Source of the DNA: Neobacillus terrae
Lineage (GTDB): Bacteria; Bacillota; Bacilli; Bacillales; Cytobacillaceae
NCBI RefSeq assembly: GCF_011393025.1
Contig: NZ_JAAOEO010000020.1
Span: 16,416 to 80,415 of the forward strand
Reading direction: 5' to 3'
DNA: 64,000 nt
The position numbers were made by a program, and so were the translations under genes. Under the pieces are notes generated by a model that did not search any database, was not told the origin of the DNA, and was given only the letters and a program-made list of their open reading frames with translations. This document shows positions 1-8,820 of this stretch, in pieces (within the stretch, counting starts at the first letter, position 1; every line of letters begins with the position of its first letter).

Positions 1-1
1 T

Positions 2-475
2 CCAGGATTGGTTTACAAAGGAGTTGCAGTTGAAACTCCTGGAGGCACTCCTGGAGTAATCACAGTTTCATCTTCAAACAAGTGGTCAACTAAGGATTTG
101 GCATTCTACTCTAACTATGGAAACAGCTTTATCGATGTAGCTGCACCAGGTGGAGATAACGGTCCGGCTTATGCAAACACAGGAAATTTAATAGTACGTG
201 ATTTTACGTACCGTGCTCTAGCAACCTGGCCAACATACCTGCCTCAATATTTTACAACACTTGCTGATGGTTACGCCTATCTGCATGGTACTTCTATGGC
301 TTCTCCAAAAGTTGCCGGTATTGCAGGTTTAATTAAGGCGAAACACCCAGAATATTCTCCATCCCAAGTAAAAGCAGTTATTAAGCAAACAGCACTTGAT
401 TATGGAAAACCTGGTCAAGATTCATTATTTGGTTTTGGCGAAGCAAATGCCTATACAGCCGTAACCCAAAAATAA
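2..475 (+). CDS. Subtilisin-family (S8) serine protease, C-terminal part
   Basis: The gene enters from before the window; the frame is open from base 2 and about 157 C-terminal residues are visible. The block HGTSMASPKVAG near the middle is the S8 signature carrying the nucleophilic serine (GTSMAS), followed by the usual helix and the conserved FGFGEANAYTA tail. The Asp and His of the triad would lie upstream and cannot be checked. Subtilases are usually secreted; no cell-wall anchor or extra C-terminal domain follows, so the protein ends with the catalytic domain. A strong hairpin terminator follows after 8 bases. Family assignment is secure; the specific protease is not identifiable from this fragment. 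Confidence 0.93.
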   Translation, partial: PGLVYKGVAVETPGGTPGVITVSSSNKWSTKDLAFYSNYGNSFIDVAAPGGDNGPAYANTGNLIVRDFTYRALATWPTYLPQYFTTLADGYAYLHGTSMASPKVAGIAGLIKAKHPEYSPSQVKAVIKQTALDYGKPGQDSLFGFGEANAYTAVTQK

Positions 476-483
476 TTTAAGGA

Positions 484-516
484 GACTTGCCCTTTAGTAC
501 GGGTAAGTCTTTTTAG
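484..516 (+). terminator. Rho-independent terminator of the subtilase gene
   Basis: A 9-bp stem (GACTTGCCC pairing with GGGTAAGTC, one G-T pair) with an 8-nt loop is followed by a T-run. Confidence 0.85.
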
Positions 517-540
517 TTTAGGACTTGTTAAATAATGTTG

Positions 541-735
541 TTGAATGTAAGGTAATCTGCGACACTCCTCGAAAATGCATTCGCCTTTCCTTCGTGCGGT
601 GTTTATTCAAAGATGCTAATTTCAATGTCCTGCAGAAAAACGGGCTGGCAAGACACCACAACGAGGCACGAGCGAGGAGGCTTGACAGTTCGTCCGCGGA
701 AAGGGAGCAGATTTACCTGCTATTTATAAAAAATA
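541..735. repeat. Dispersed intergenic repeat, copy A
   Basis: This stretch shares a core (GCTGGCAAGAC, then GAGGCACGAG, a GGCTTGACAG-like block and GGAAAGGGAGC) in the same order and spacing with 5951-6136, where it is more diverged. The open frame across it (525-776) has no ribosome binding site and ignores the repeat structure, so I treat it as non-coding. From memory, similar blocks recur between genes in many Bacillaceae. The 476-987 gap otherwise holds a terminator, a promoter and a Fur-like box. Confidence 0.6.
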
Positions 736-813
736 CATTATCTTCGAGAAAAAAAACCTTTCTAACTAAATTGTAATCTTGCAAGCTTATTTCAACCTTT
801 TAATACCCCCTTA

Positions 814-842
814 TGGTATAATGTAATTGATAATAATTATCG
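814..842 (+). promoter_or_regulatory. Extended -10 promoter with candidate Fur box
   Basis: TGGTATAAT at 814-822 is an extended -10. TGATAATAATTATCG at 828-842 differs at one position from the Bacillus 7-1-7 Fur consensus and sits at the expected transcription start. The -35 is poor. The downstream gene is the YitT-family gene at 988, with about 145 bases of leader. Confidence 0.5.
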
Positions 843-987
843 TTCCAATTTGAGCTTGATTAATGGGATTAGTACCAGCTTTTCCATGCAGGCTCTTTAG
901 CAAAACTTTTGTCAGAATGACTTAATTTATAAACTCCTTTTTAGGGAGGTAAAAAATAAAACTTTTTAATACAAGGGGGAGGATTGG

Positions 988-1863
988 GTGGTAGAAACAA
1001 AAACCAACCACAAAAGATTACCAAAAACAAGAATACTTCAGCGGGCGATTTTCATTTTTATAGGCGCTGTTTTGATGGCAACCGGGTTAGAAATTTTTCT
1101 TGTTCCGAATAGCGTTATTGACGGAGGCATAACGGGTATTTCAATTATGCTGGCGCATATATTCGGTTTGCCGCTTGGTGTATTCATTTTCATTCTTAAC
1201 CTGCCTTTTTTCTATTTGGGGTATAAGCAAATTGGCAAAACCTTCGCTTTATCTACGATTTGCGGCATTATTGTCCTATCTTTTTTCACCTCACTTTTTT
1301 ATCCTATTCCTGCATTTACAGATGATATTCTGTTAGCAACCATTTTTGGCGGAATGATTTTAGGGGTCGGAGTTGGCCTTGTTATCCGTTATGGCGGAGC
1401 ATTGGACGGTACAGAAATCTTGGCAATCGTTGTAAACAAGAAGATTCCTTTCTCTGTTGGAGAGATTGTAATGTTTATGAACATTTTTATTCTTGGTGCT
1501 GCAGGGTTTGTGTTTTCCTGGGACCGGGCAATGTACTCCATTCTTGCCTATGTAATTGCAGCAAAAACGATTGATACGGTTGTAGATGGATTAGAGCAGT
1601 CCAAATCTGTTTGGGTTATAAGTGAAAAAAATAGAGAGATCGGCGAAGCGATTCTTTCAAGATTAGGTCGTGGAGTTACCTATCTGGAAGGTGAAGGCGC
1701 TTATTCCGGAGATAACACAAAAGTTGTTTTTTGCGTGATTACTCGTTTGGAAGAGTCCAAGCTAATAAGTGTTATTGATGACATCGATCCCTCGGCCTTC
1801 TTGGCTATAGCGGATATTGCTGAGGTTCGAGGCGGCAGATTTAAAAAGAAGGCAATTCATTAG
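988..1863 (+). CDS. YitT family membrane protein (DUF161 plus DUF2179)
   Basis: A 291-residue integral membrane protein. Residues about 18-190 hold the YitT membrane domain with hydrophobic helices and the conserved PNSVIDGGITGIS and GGALDGTEILA segments. Residues about 205-285 form the soluble C-terminal DUF2179 domain (VTYLEGEGAYSG, then the DPSAFLAI region). The substrate of the family is not established. The GTG start at 988 follows an AAGGGGGAGG site. The gene stands alone between a candidate Fur-controlled promoter and a strong terminator. A shorter paralogue lacking DUF2179 lies at 50917. Family assignment is firm; function unknown. Confidence 0.9.
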   Translation: MVETKTNHKRLPKTRILQRAIFIFIGAVLMATGLEIFLVPNSVIDGGITGISIMLAHIFGLPLGVFIFILNLPFFYLGYKQIGKTFALSTICGIIVLSFFTSLFYPIPAFTDDILLATIFGGMILGVGVGLVIRYGGALDGTEILAIVVNKKIPFSVGEIVMFMNIFILGAAGFVFSWDRAMYSILAYVIAAKTIDTVVDGLEQSKSVWVISEKNREIGEAILSRLGRGVTYLEGEGAYSGDNTKVVFCVITRLEESKLISVIDDIDPSAFLAIADIAEVRGGRFKKKAIH

Positions 1864-1871
1864 AAAAATTC

Positions 1872-1907
1872 AAAGCGATACTTCCCAAAATGAAGTATCG
1901 CTTTTTC
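1872..1907 (+). terminator. Rho-independent terminator
   Basis: A 13-bp perfect stem (AAAGCGATACTTC with its complement) and a T-run follow the YitT gene. Confidence 0.9.
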
Positions 1908-2375
1908 TATTTTAGTTCAGCTGTTTGTTGTTCTTCTTTTGAAAAAAGATGCTTATATACAAAAAGATGCAGACTTAAAACAATAGTATAAATAGGAAGG
2001 GAAGTATAACCCCGCTTATTGTGAAATACCCCTGCCTTTATTGAAAAACAATCCAAAAAATGCATGTGTTTATGCCAAACAGATCCCCTGATTCTATTAC
2101 TAACAACAGGAATGATTATTTGTTTCCTTATAACAACATTTCTTTTTATGGCCTCTTTTGCATATCACCGCCGATAAATTATCGTTTACTTCTTTGATTT
2201 CTCCTCTAGGGCATCTGGAACCTGATTTTTCCGAGTTATTTTAATAAACACCAAGTTATTTTAGGAGTAATTATTCTGGATTTATTAAAGTCTATTCGTT
2301 AAAATATGGAAGTCATACTTTTTGGTTAGAATAAATGGAAGAGAAAAAGGTAATTTGAGAAAGAGGAGGAGCGCA
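1908..2375. other. Gap without recognised gene
   Basis: About 470 AT-rich bases upstream of yhdT-panF. I see no convincing gene. AGTTATTTTA occurs twice in direct orientation, 22 bases apart, near 2235-2266. A promoter for the operon is expected here, but no clear -35/-10 pair stands out. Confidence 0.4.
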
Positions 2376-2660
2376 GTGAAGAAACAAAACCATCCACTGG
2401 ACAAGCGGTTTGAGATTGCCCACAGGGAAGCTTTGATCGGAGTTATACTTGTTATCTTCAACTTTATATGGTGGTATGGCTTCGCCTATGGCCTAGGTTC
2501 TAAAAAAGTGGAAGACTATACATATGTTTTGGGATTGCCAGCTTGGTTTTTTTATAGCTGTATTGCAGGCTTTGTCTTAATGGTCATTATTGTTATTTTT
2601 ACAGTTAAATATCTATTTAAAGATGTTCCCTTTGAAGAGGAAGGGGGAGGAAGCAAGTGA
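2376..2660 (+). CDS. yhdT: YhdT family small membrane protein
   Basis: A 94-residue protein with two hydrophobic helices (about residues 21-42 and 57-80), a charged N-terminus and an acidic tail, matching the YhdT (DUF997) family normally encoded with the pantothenate symporter. I chose the GTG at 2376 because GAGGAGGA lies just upstream; the open frame extends back to 2322 without a usable ribosome binding site. Its stop overlaps the panF start by four bases (GTGA), implying translational coupling. The exact role is unknown; its constant pairing with panF suggests an accessory subunit or stability factor. Confidence 0.85.
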   Translation: MKKQNHPLDKRFEIAHREALIGVILVIFNFIWWYGFAYGLGSKKVEDYTYVLGLPAWFFYSCIAGFVLMVIIVIFTVKYLFKDVPFEEEGGGSK

Positions 2661-4102
2661 ACTGGGCTGTTATTACACCATTGATTGTTTTTTTAATTAT
2701 TATTTTTGCAGTGGGGCTGTGGTCAAATAAATCAGTCCTGACAACGAACTCGTTTCTTGAGGAGTACTTCCTGGGAGAACGACAAATGGGCGGCTTTATT
2801 TTAGCGATGACGATGGTTGCTACTTATGGAAGTGCCAGCAGTTTTATAGGAGGTCCTGGAGTAGCCTATAACCAGGGACTCGGCTGGGTGCTTCTTGCAA
2901 TGGCACAACTTGCAACTGGGTATTTCGTATTAATGGTATTGGGGAAGAAATTTGCGATCATTGCCCGTCAATATAAAGCAATTACCCTCATCGATTTTCT
3001 TAAAGAGCGTTATCACAGTAAAGCTGTCGTAATAATATCCGCTGGGAGTATTATTATCTTTCTATTTTCATCTATGACAGCGCAGTGGATAGGCGGTGCC
3101 CGGCTAGTGGAAAGTCTGACTGGGATGCCTTATACGACCGCGCTTCTAATATTTGCTTTTTCTGTCCTGGTCTTTGTTATTGTAGGAGGCTTTCGTGCAG
3201 TTGCCCTGACAGATACGATTCAGGGTGTTGTTATGTTTATGGGAACACTGATTCTGCTAATTGCGACAATCAAAGCAGGAGGGGGAGTTTCAAAAATTAT
3301 CTCAGACCTGGCAGCTGAAAATCCTAATTTAATCAGTCCTTTTGGAGCAGGAAGGACACTGACTCCTTCCTACGTATCTTCCTTTTGGATATTAGTTGGC
3401 GTAGGGGTAGTCGGGCTGCCTCAAATTACTGTTCGTGCGATGTCCTATAAAAATTCAAAAGCAATGCATAATGCAATTATTATTGGTACCATTGTTGTTG
3501 GTTTTATTATGCTAGGGATGCACTTAATAGGTGTTTTTGCCCGGCCAGTTCTTCCTGGAGTGAAGGTTGGCGATACGGTCATGCCATTACTATCAATGAA
3601 AGTCTTACCGCCTGTTGTCGCAGGGATTGTCCTTGCTGCACCAATGGCAGCCATTATGTCTACAGTTGATGCATTGTTAATTTTGGTAAGCTCCGCACTT
3701 GTAAAGGATATTTACTTAAATTACATCAAGCCTAATGCCGGAGACCAGCAAGTGAAAAAGGTGAGCTTTAGTGTGACAGCAATCACTGGAATCCTTGTGA
3801 TTTTGCTTGCCCTGAGCCCTCCAGATTTAATTATTTGGCTGAACCTTTTTTCATTTGGAGGCCTTGAATCCGTTTTTATATGGCCTGTTATTTTCGGATT
3901 GTATTGGAATAAAGGAAATAAGAATGGAGCCATTACATCCATGATTTTGGGGATGGGCTCGTACATTTTATTAGATCGTTTTTATCCAAATGCCTTTGGT
4001 CTCCATACGGTGGTAATTCCGATTGTGCTATCCTTTGCTGGTTTTATTGTTGCCAGCCTGGTTATGCCACAAAAGGAAGCAGTGAAAGAGTTAAAAGTTT
4101 AG
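2657..4102 (+). CDS. panF: Sodium/pantothenate symporter
   Basis: A 481-residue sodium:solute symporter family protein with about 13 membrane helices. The conserved SSS elements are seen: YFLGERQMGGFILAMTMVAT near residue 40, the GGARLVESLTG region and GGFRAVALTDTIQG near residue 180, and PMAAIMSTVDALLIL near residue 335, a family signature. Together with yhdT upstream this points to PanF, which imports pantothenate for coenzyme A synthesis at the cytoplasmic membrane. The GTG start overlaps the yhdT stop. A strong hairpin ends the operon. Another SSS substrate such as proline is less likely given the yhdT partner. Confidence 0.9.
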   Translation: MNWAVITPLIVFLIIIFAVGLWSNKSVLTTNSFLEEYFLGERQMGGFILAMTMVATYGSASSFIGGPGVAYNQGLGWVLLAMAQLATGYFVLMVLGKKFAIIARQYKAITLIDFLKERYHSKAVVIISAGSIIIFLFSSMTAQWIGGARLVESLTGMPYTTALLIFAFSVLVFVIVGGFRAVALTDTIQGVVMFMGTLILLIATIKAGGGVSKIISDLAAENPNLISPFGAGRTLTPSYVSSFWILVGVGVVGLPQITVRAMSYKNSKAMHNAIIIGTIVVGFIMLGMHLIGVFARPVLPGVKVGDTVMPLLSMKVLPPVVAGIVLAAPMAAIMSTVDALLILVSSALVKDIYLNYIKPNAGDQQVKKVSFSVTAITGILVILLALSPPDLIIWLNLFSFGGLESVFIWPVIFGLYWNKGNKNGAITSMILGMGSYILLDRFYPNAFGLHTVVIPIVLSFAGFIVASLVMPQKEAVKELKV

Positions 4103-4108
4103 ACAATG

Positions 4109-4140
4109 AAAAAACCCTGCCCAAAAGGCAGGGTTTTTCT
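4109..4140. terminator. Terminator shared by panF and the convergent gene
   Basis: The stem AAACCCTGCC / GGCAGGGTTT with A- and T-runs on both flanks can act in both directions. Confidence 0.88.
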
Positions 4141-4330
4141 ATGGCTTTAACCGCTGTTGGCCTATCCACCAATCAATGTGGTCTAAATCAAAGACAAGCA
4201 TTTTGTTGATAGGACTAAGATGAGGTATGTCCTTCTTTAGCACAAGATTATGGATATCCTCCTCGGTAAGGGGATAATCTACAGATGTAAGATAAGCGAT
4301 TAATTTTTTAACACCATAGACCTTCCTCAT
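4139..4330 (-). CDS. Small excisionase-like HTH protein
   Basis: A 63-residue protein. The start is the ATG at 4330, preceded by GGGAGGTGAT; an upstream in-frame GTG overlaps that site and is not used. The first part (VKKLIAYLTSVDYPLTEEDIHNLV) followed by KKDIPHLSPINKMLVFDLDHIDWWI resembles the excisionase/MerR-like wing-helix plan, in which a short helical pair leads to a basic turn and a final D-x-x-D-x-W-I helix. This suggests DNA binding, but no phage or integrase gene is nearby. The gene is monocistronic and convergent with panF. Function is inferred only from fold-like patterns. Confidence 0.6.
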   Translation of the reverse strand: MRKVYGVKKLIAYLTSVDYPLTEEDIHNLVLKKDIPHLSPINKMLVFDLDHIDWWIGQQRLKP

Positions 4331-4504
4331 ATAATCACCTCCCACAAAGCTCCCTTTATTCTAAAGAACAAAGAAAACTCAGCGCCAGGTACTACACGAA
4401 GAAAAGGTTAATTATATATACCCCAAATAAGCCATTTACAACCCTGCTAAGTTGCCGTTATAAAAATAACGCGATCCCCATTTGGGATTCCGCTGATATG
4501 GATC

Positions 4505-4891
4505 TTATTCTTCTTCCTCTTTATTAAACCAGAGCGGGTCGTTATTATCGACTTCGCCGTTATAGTTGATAAGGATTTCTTCACCGGCTTTTATATCCTT
4601 GTAAGCAAAAAAGTCGAAGGTATGGTTATCGAAGTTAATATCATAAACTGCATTAGGAGTATACGAATGGTTAAACAGCATTCCATAGCCAAGCAGAATG
4701 GCTGTATGGTTAATACCATACTCGAAAGCATAATCAGCCAACAGTGTCTTTTCGATATGTTCATGCTGTTCGTTTGGATAAGCAATTACTGGTGCTTCAT
4801 GAATTAATTCACCTTTTTTAATATCCCTTTTTGCAAATACACCTCTATTAAATTCCCCATCACTAAGTTTCGAAGTTTTTATTTCAATCAT
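4505..4891 (-). CDS. SET domain protein, possible lysine methyltransferase
   Basis: A 128-residue compact SET domain. Three hallmarks are visible: NRGVFAKRDIKKGE near residue 15 (the G-x-G/V-F-A cofactor strand), FNHSYTPNA near residue 73 (N-H-S plus P-N-A) and GEEILINYNG near residue 103 (the conserved Y). In eukaryotes these positions bind S-adenosylmethionine and the target lysine. The bacterial target is unknown. The post-SET cysteines are absent, as is common in bacterial stand-alone SET proteins. The ATG is preceded by AGGTG. The gene is monocistronic; an imperfect hairpin (ATCCC-AAAT-GGGGAT) follows at about 4475. Confidence 0.8.
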   Translation of the reverse strand: MIEIKTSKLSDGEFNRGVFAKRDIKKGELIHEAPVIAYPNEQHEHIEKTLLADYAFEYGINHTAILLGYGMLFNHSYTPNAVYDINFDNHTFDFFAYKDIKAGEEILINYNGEVDNNDPLWFNKEEEE

Positions 4892-5023
4892 TTTCTACAC
4901 CTGCACATTCATTTCGATTTTCAATATACTCTTATTAGCTTGACAGGTGAGAGAGAGAAAAGCAACTTTTTATTTTTGCCATATAGTGAATTTGGGCCTA
5001 TTACCCTAAAAGAAGAAGTGGTG

Positions 5024-5797
5024 TTATTCGTCTGAAGAACCAATAGTGTTAATTTTGTTTTCCTCTTTCTTGTTGTTTTTTAAAAAGAAGGTATATGGCT
5101 GATCTGAACCTGTCATTATTTTATATACATAGGAGGAAGTAACCTTGCAGCCTTCAGTAATTTTTTCAGCAAGGTAATTAGTTCTCTCATAAAGAATAGA
5201 ACGAATGGTATTGATTTGCCTGAAGATTTTTTCGCTTAAGGCTTCTTGTTTTTCCAGCCGTACAAGCACATCGTTTTGGAACTCTTCCTGTTTTAAAAGA
5301 TTCTCTGCCATTTGTTTTTGAACAACAGTTTGCTCCTTAAGCTGCTCAGAAATTACATTCTGCAGTGCTTCCTGCTTTTCAAGCCGGTAAGAAATCTCCT
5401 TGGTTGCCTGTTTTTGAATAGTCAGCTGTCCGGCGACATTCTCCTTAAATTTACTTTCCTCTTTTAGGAGGCCATGGAGCACTATATTTTTTTCCGCAAT
5501 CGACTTTAACCATTCCAGCATTTGAGCTTCAAAATCAGTATGCTGGCTGCTTTTGTTTTTAAGCTCGTTTAGCTTATCACTGATTTCTTTCCATTGGCTG
5601 GCCTGTAAAAACTCTTGCTCCAGATTATGATTCTTTAAATGTTCAAATGAATGCCTAAGAGCAGAGCTTGCTTCCTGCTGCTGCTGAAGGAATTGTGATA
5701 AATAATCTATTCTTTCGACTTCCTGATTGGGTTCTTTGAGAAACTGGGGATTTTTAAATACAGTGGGGTGCTCATTTTTATTAATAAATAAACCCAT
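5024..5797 (-). CDS. Coiled-coil protein of unknown function
   Basis: A 257-residue, very polar protein, rich in Gln, Glu and Lys with heptad-like patterns from about residue 25 to 205. It has no signal peptide or membrane segment. The short N-terminal motif MGLFINKNEHPTVFKNP and a tail with YKIMTGSDQPYTFFLKN flank the coiled coil. LEKQEAL appears twice (about residues 138 and 182) inside the coiled coil, suggesting internal duplication. A GGGAGG site lies upstream of the ATG. I do not recognise a named family; a structural or spore-associated role is possible but unsupported. Confidence 0.65.
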   Translation of the reverse strand: MGLFINKNEHPTVFKNPQFLKEPNQEVERIDYLSQFLQQQQEASSALRHSFEHLKNHNLEQEFLQASQWKEISDKLNELKNKSSQHTDFEAQMLEWLKSIAEKNIVLHGLLKEESKFKENVAGQLTIQKQATKEISYRLEKQEALQNVISEQLKEQTVVQKQMAENLLKQEEFQNDVLVRLEKQEALSEKIFRQINTIRSILYERTNYLAEKITEGCKVTSSYVYKIMTGSDQPYTFFLKNNKKEENKINTIGSSDE

Positions 5798-5950
5798 TGT
5801 ACGAGTTCCTCCCTCTTATATTTTGTACTAATACCATATGCAAGTTATCACAGGTATGGGTGGGTTTAGGTGGGTGAGTTAACAGCCCAATCTGTTAATT
5901 TTATTGCCTATTTTGTTCTTATATTTTTTAAGGATACACAGGGTTAAATG

Positions 5951-6136
5951 ATTGTAAAGGGAATCTGTTACACTCGTCCAATAGGCATTTAAGAGTTCCT
6001 TCATACGGTTTTTATATCAGGGAACTAGTTCAAAGCTCTTGGAAAACAAGCTGGCAAGACTTGCATTGAGGCATGAGGGAGAAGGTTGGCAGTAGTAGGT
6101 CCTCAGAAAGCGGGCGGATTCCTTTTCTGTTTCTAT
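5951..6136. repeat. Dispersed intergenic repeat, copy B (degenerate)
   Basis: It aligns in order with 541-735: ATCTG(T/C)-ACACTC near the start, GCTGGCAAGAC, GAGGCATGAG, and AGAAAGCGGGCGGATT in place of GGAAAGGGAGCAGATT. It is clearly decayed relative to copy A. It occupies most of the gap 5798-6318; a promoter for the decayed amj gene must lie after it (GCGTATAATCC near 6171 is a possible -10). Confidence 0.55.
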
Positions 6137-6318
6137 TGAGCAGTTTTAAACTTTCATTTATCCTTTTTTTGCGTATAATCCTCATAAGCTGAAATAGAAA
6201 ACTCTTCAGCAACTTTTGTAGATGGGTGACACAAGGATTATCATCACTTTTGAACGCCTCAACGATTACATTAACAAGCACTAGAAAAGTATTATTAATT
6301 GCAGCAAGGGGTCTTATT

Positions 6319-7144
6319 ATGGATTTAATAACGGGAAAGGTAATAGAAATCTCAATTTTCCTGCTGCTCATTACATTAATCGAAACTTTAGCCTATTCAA
6401 GCAGAACTTCAGGAGCAAGGGTGAAATTAATTGCTACTGCCGTTTCGCTTTTTAGCACATTAGTAATTATTTCAAGATTTCCGACGATGATTCAGCAGCC
6501 TCTCACGGCGAAACTTATCGCTGAAGCACCTAGTACGAACAAACTAACTGTTCTTGAAGAACAATATAGAATATTGATAGGGGTAACCTCGTTAGGAGTA
6601 TTGCTCGGAATTCTTCTGTTTCCTACTTTTATCATTATTTTTTAAAGAGCGATTGTTCAATTATCCAATGAAAAGGGATCAGTGGTTTCACTAATACTAA
6701 AAAACTTTAATTTTTCAGATGGCAAGAAAATTATAAAATGCTTCAGAGCTCCTAAGATTTCATATCTTAGAGGAATTACATTAAAGACGATTCCAAAAAG
6801 AATTTTTGTTTTAAATGTTATTATTTCAGCCGTCTTTACAATCGGCGTTCTTTCTTCTATTTACGGTTCTACCCTTGTTCCCAGAGATTATTCTCAGGCA
6901 GCTTCAATGTCATCGGGCATTATTAGGTATCGCAACGATCTTATTAACATTGTTTATTGATCCGAAAGCCTCTGTTCTGGCTGACAAGGTAATAAAAAGA
7001 CAAAGCAGTTATATTTACTTAAAAAGTTACTCGCTGACAATGATAAGTTTCAAAATTAGTTGGAACCCTTTTGGCTCAGCTGCTTTTCATTCCTGCTGCC
7101 TATTATGTGGCCTGGTTTGCAAAGTGGATACAAAAAAAGGACCC
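6319..7144 (+). pseudogene. amj: Decayed amj (ydaH) lipid II flippase gene
   Basis: Translation from the ATG at 6319 (AAGGGG site upstream) gives IETLAYSSRTSGAR and IISRFPTMIQQPL, typical of Amj (DUF2837), the alternate lipid II flippase of Bacillus. The frame is broken three times: an in-frame TAA at 6643-6645 (the same frame continues RAIVQLSNEKGSV), a frameshift near 6920 where homology moves to another frame (GIATILLTLFIDPKASVLAD), and a second near 7052 where it moves again (LAQLLFIPAAYYVAWFAKW). All segments are in order, so this is one gene that has lost function. Lipid II flipping must then depend on MurJ elsewhere. Confidence 0.85.
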
Positions 7145-7158
7145 CGGGGGTCCTTTTT
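7134..7158. terminator. Bidirectional terminator
   Basis: The stem AAAGGACCCC / GGGGTCCTTT with flanking A/T runs lies between the convergent amj remnant and the MFS gene. Confidence 0.85.
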
Positions 7159-7165
7159 CGTTTAT

Positions 7166-8368
7166 TTATGCCTGGTTAGGTTGTGAAACTCTGTTTAGCT
7201 CGCCTGCTTTTCTTCCATGCAGGAAGTAGTAGAGGAATAGACAGATAAATATTACAACTGCCATGAATACATACATTCCTCTAAAGCCCAGATGTGGGAT
7301 AAGGAATCCTAAAATAAATGGTCCAATACCTATACCGGCGTCAAGGAAGATATAGAAGGTGGAGGTTGCTAAACCAATACGATTTTTTGGTGATACTTTA
7401 ATTGAAATAGCTTGTGCACTTGAAGAAAAAGTTCCGTATCCAAGACCAACAAGTGCTCCTGCAAGCAATAAAACCCAACCCTCATGTGCCTGGCTAAGCA
7501 CAGCCAAAGCAACAGCAAAGAACAAGAAGGATGGATACATAACAACATTTTCACCTTTCGTGTCAAACCAACGGCCGGTAAAAGGTCTTGATACCAGGAT
7601 AAAGACAGCATATACAATGAAGAAAAAGCTACCGACATCGACCAGATTAATTTCTTTCGCATAGGAGGTAAGGAAGGAAAGAATGCTTGAATAACCCAGT
7701 GCAATAAAAAAGGCAATAACTGAAATAGGGACAGCCTTTGCTTCAAAGAAACTATAAAGCGATATACCTTGCATTTTTGCAAGCTGTTCTTCAGTTAATT
7801 CTAATTTAGGCACTTTTACAAAGAAAATCGCTACAAAACTAAAGGCTAATAGAACTGTACAAATAGTAAAGTTCATATTAAATCCCGCATGCTCTCCAAC
7901 ATACATTCCAAGGAATGGGCCGATAGCAGCGGCAAGAGTAACACTTAAAGCATAATAACCTGTACCTTCACCACGGCGTTCATTAGGAATGATTTTTGCC
8001 ACGATGGTTCCTGTTGCAGTAGAAGCCACTCCAAGAGCTGCACCATTTAAAAAGCGGTTTACATAAAGGAAGCCCATACTGTTTACGAGGAAATACAAAC
8101 AAGTAGTTATTAGAAATAGAATAAATCCTATATAAAGTGTTTTTTTCCAGCCGATTCGGTCAATTGATTTACCTACAAAAAGCCGCGCAAGCAGTGTGCC
8201 TATAACGAAAATACCTGAAGCAAGACCCGCCTGGCTAGGCGTGGCATGGAATCTTTCAGTAGCAAAAACGGTGATGGCTACCATTAATAAATAAAAAGTA
8301 AAATAAAGAAAAAAGTTAGCCGTGGAGATAATTAAGAAGTCTTTGGTCCACAATTTAGGTTTATTCAT
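7166..8368 (-). CDS. MFS transporter, MarR-linked efflux type
   Basis: A 400-residue, 12-helix major facilitator. After helix 2 the loop RLFVGKSIDRIGWKK matches MFS motif A. Start choice: the ATG at 8368 follows GGGAGGAAAAC and overlaps the last eight bases of the marR gene (ATGAATAA), so the pair is translationally coupled. An upstream in-frame start at 8422 lies inside marR and lacks a site. The substrate is not predictable. The coupling to a MarR regulator suggests inducible efflux of a small, possibly aromatic or drug-like molecule. Confidence 0.88.
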   Translation of the reverse strand: MNKPKLWTKDFLIISTANFFLYFTFYLLMVAITVFATERFHATPSQAGLASGIFVIGTLLARLFVGKSIDRIGWKKTLYIGFILFLITTCLYFLVNSMGFLYVNRFLNGAALGVASTATGTIVAKIIPNERRGEGTGYYALSVTLAAAIGPFLGMYVGEHAGFNMNFTICTVLLAFSFVAIFFVKVPKLELTEEQLAKMQGISLYSFFEAKAVPISVIAFFIALGYSSILSFLTSYAKEINLVDVGSFFFIVYAVFILVSRPFTGRWFDTKGENVVMYPSFLFFAVALAVLSQAHEGWVLLLAGALVGLGYGTFSSSAQAISIKVSPKNRIGLATSTFYIFLDAGIGIGPFILGFLIPHLGFRGMYVFMAVVIFICLFLYYFLHGRKAGELNRVSQPNQA

Positions 8369-8792
8369 GTTTTCCTCCCTCAATGTTGATAAGGTTTTTT
8401 CTGATTTTTGGAAGAACATCAAAAGCAGCTGTCTGTTCCTCTTTCGTAATATCCATCATTACTTTGTACTCTAGCTCTGTTATTTTTTCACGGCAGGCCT
8501 TATATATTTCCTCGCCCCTGGATGTCAGCTTGATAATTTTTTCCCGTTTGTCTTTGCCTGGGACAACCTCAAGTAATAGCTTTTCCTGCAGGCGCTGAAC
8601 GTTCCTCGTTATGGTTGGCTTTTCGATATTATAATGTCCTGATATATCGACGAGCGTAGAGGGACCGTTATTTTTCACATAAAAAATAACCTGCCATAAA
8701 GAATAGGATAGGTCATAATCATCAAGCAATTCATTTAATTTACTGATTAATGGCCGGTATAACATTAAAAAACGCTGGAAAAAGCCCTGCAT
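8361..8792 (-). CDS. MarR family transcriptional regulator
   Basis: A 143-residue winged-helix regulator. The pattern LSYSLWQVIFYVKNNGPSTLVDISGHYNIEKPTITRNVQRLQEKLL is the MarR DNA-binding core, with the wing at PGKDKREKIIKLT. Long N- and C-terminal helices would form the dimer interface. The ATG at 8792 follows AGGAGGG; an in-frame TTG at 8819 has no site. It is the first gene of an operon with the MFS transporter. A near-perfect palindrome at 8821-8839, just downstream of a good promoter, is the likely autoregulatory operator, so the regulator probably represses itself and the exporter until a ligand binds. Confidence 0.92.
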   Translation of the reverse strand: MQGFFQRFLMLYRPLISKLNELLDDYDLSYSLWQVIFYVKNNGPSTLVDISGHYNIEKPTITRNVQRLQEKLLLEVVPGKDKREKIIKLTSRGEEIYKACREKITELEYKVMMDITKEEQTAAFDVLPKIRKNLINIEGGKHE

Positions 8793-8820
8793 ATCAACCC
8801 TCCTGAACCGAATAAACAAA

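Noticed and set aside
525..776. 83-codon open frame
   Set aside because: It coincides with the dispersed repeat, lacks a ribosome site and has repeat-driven composition.
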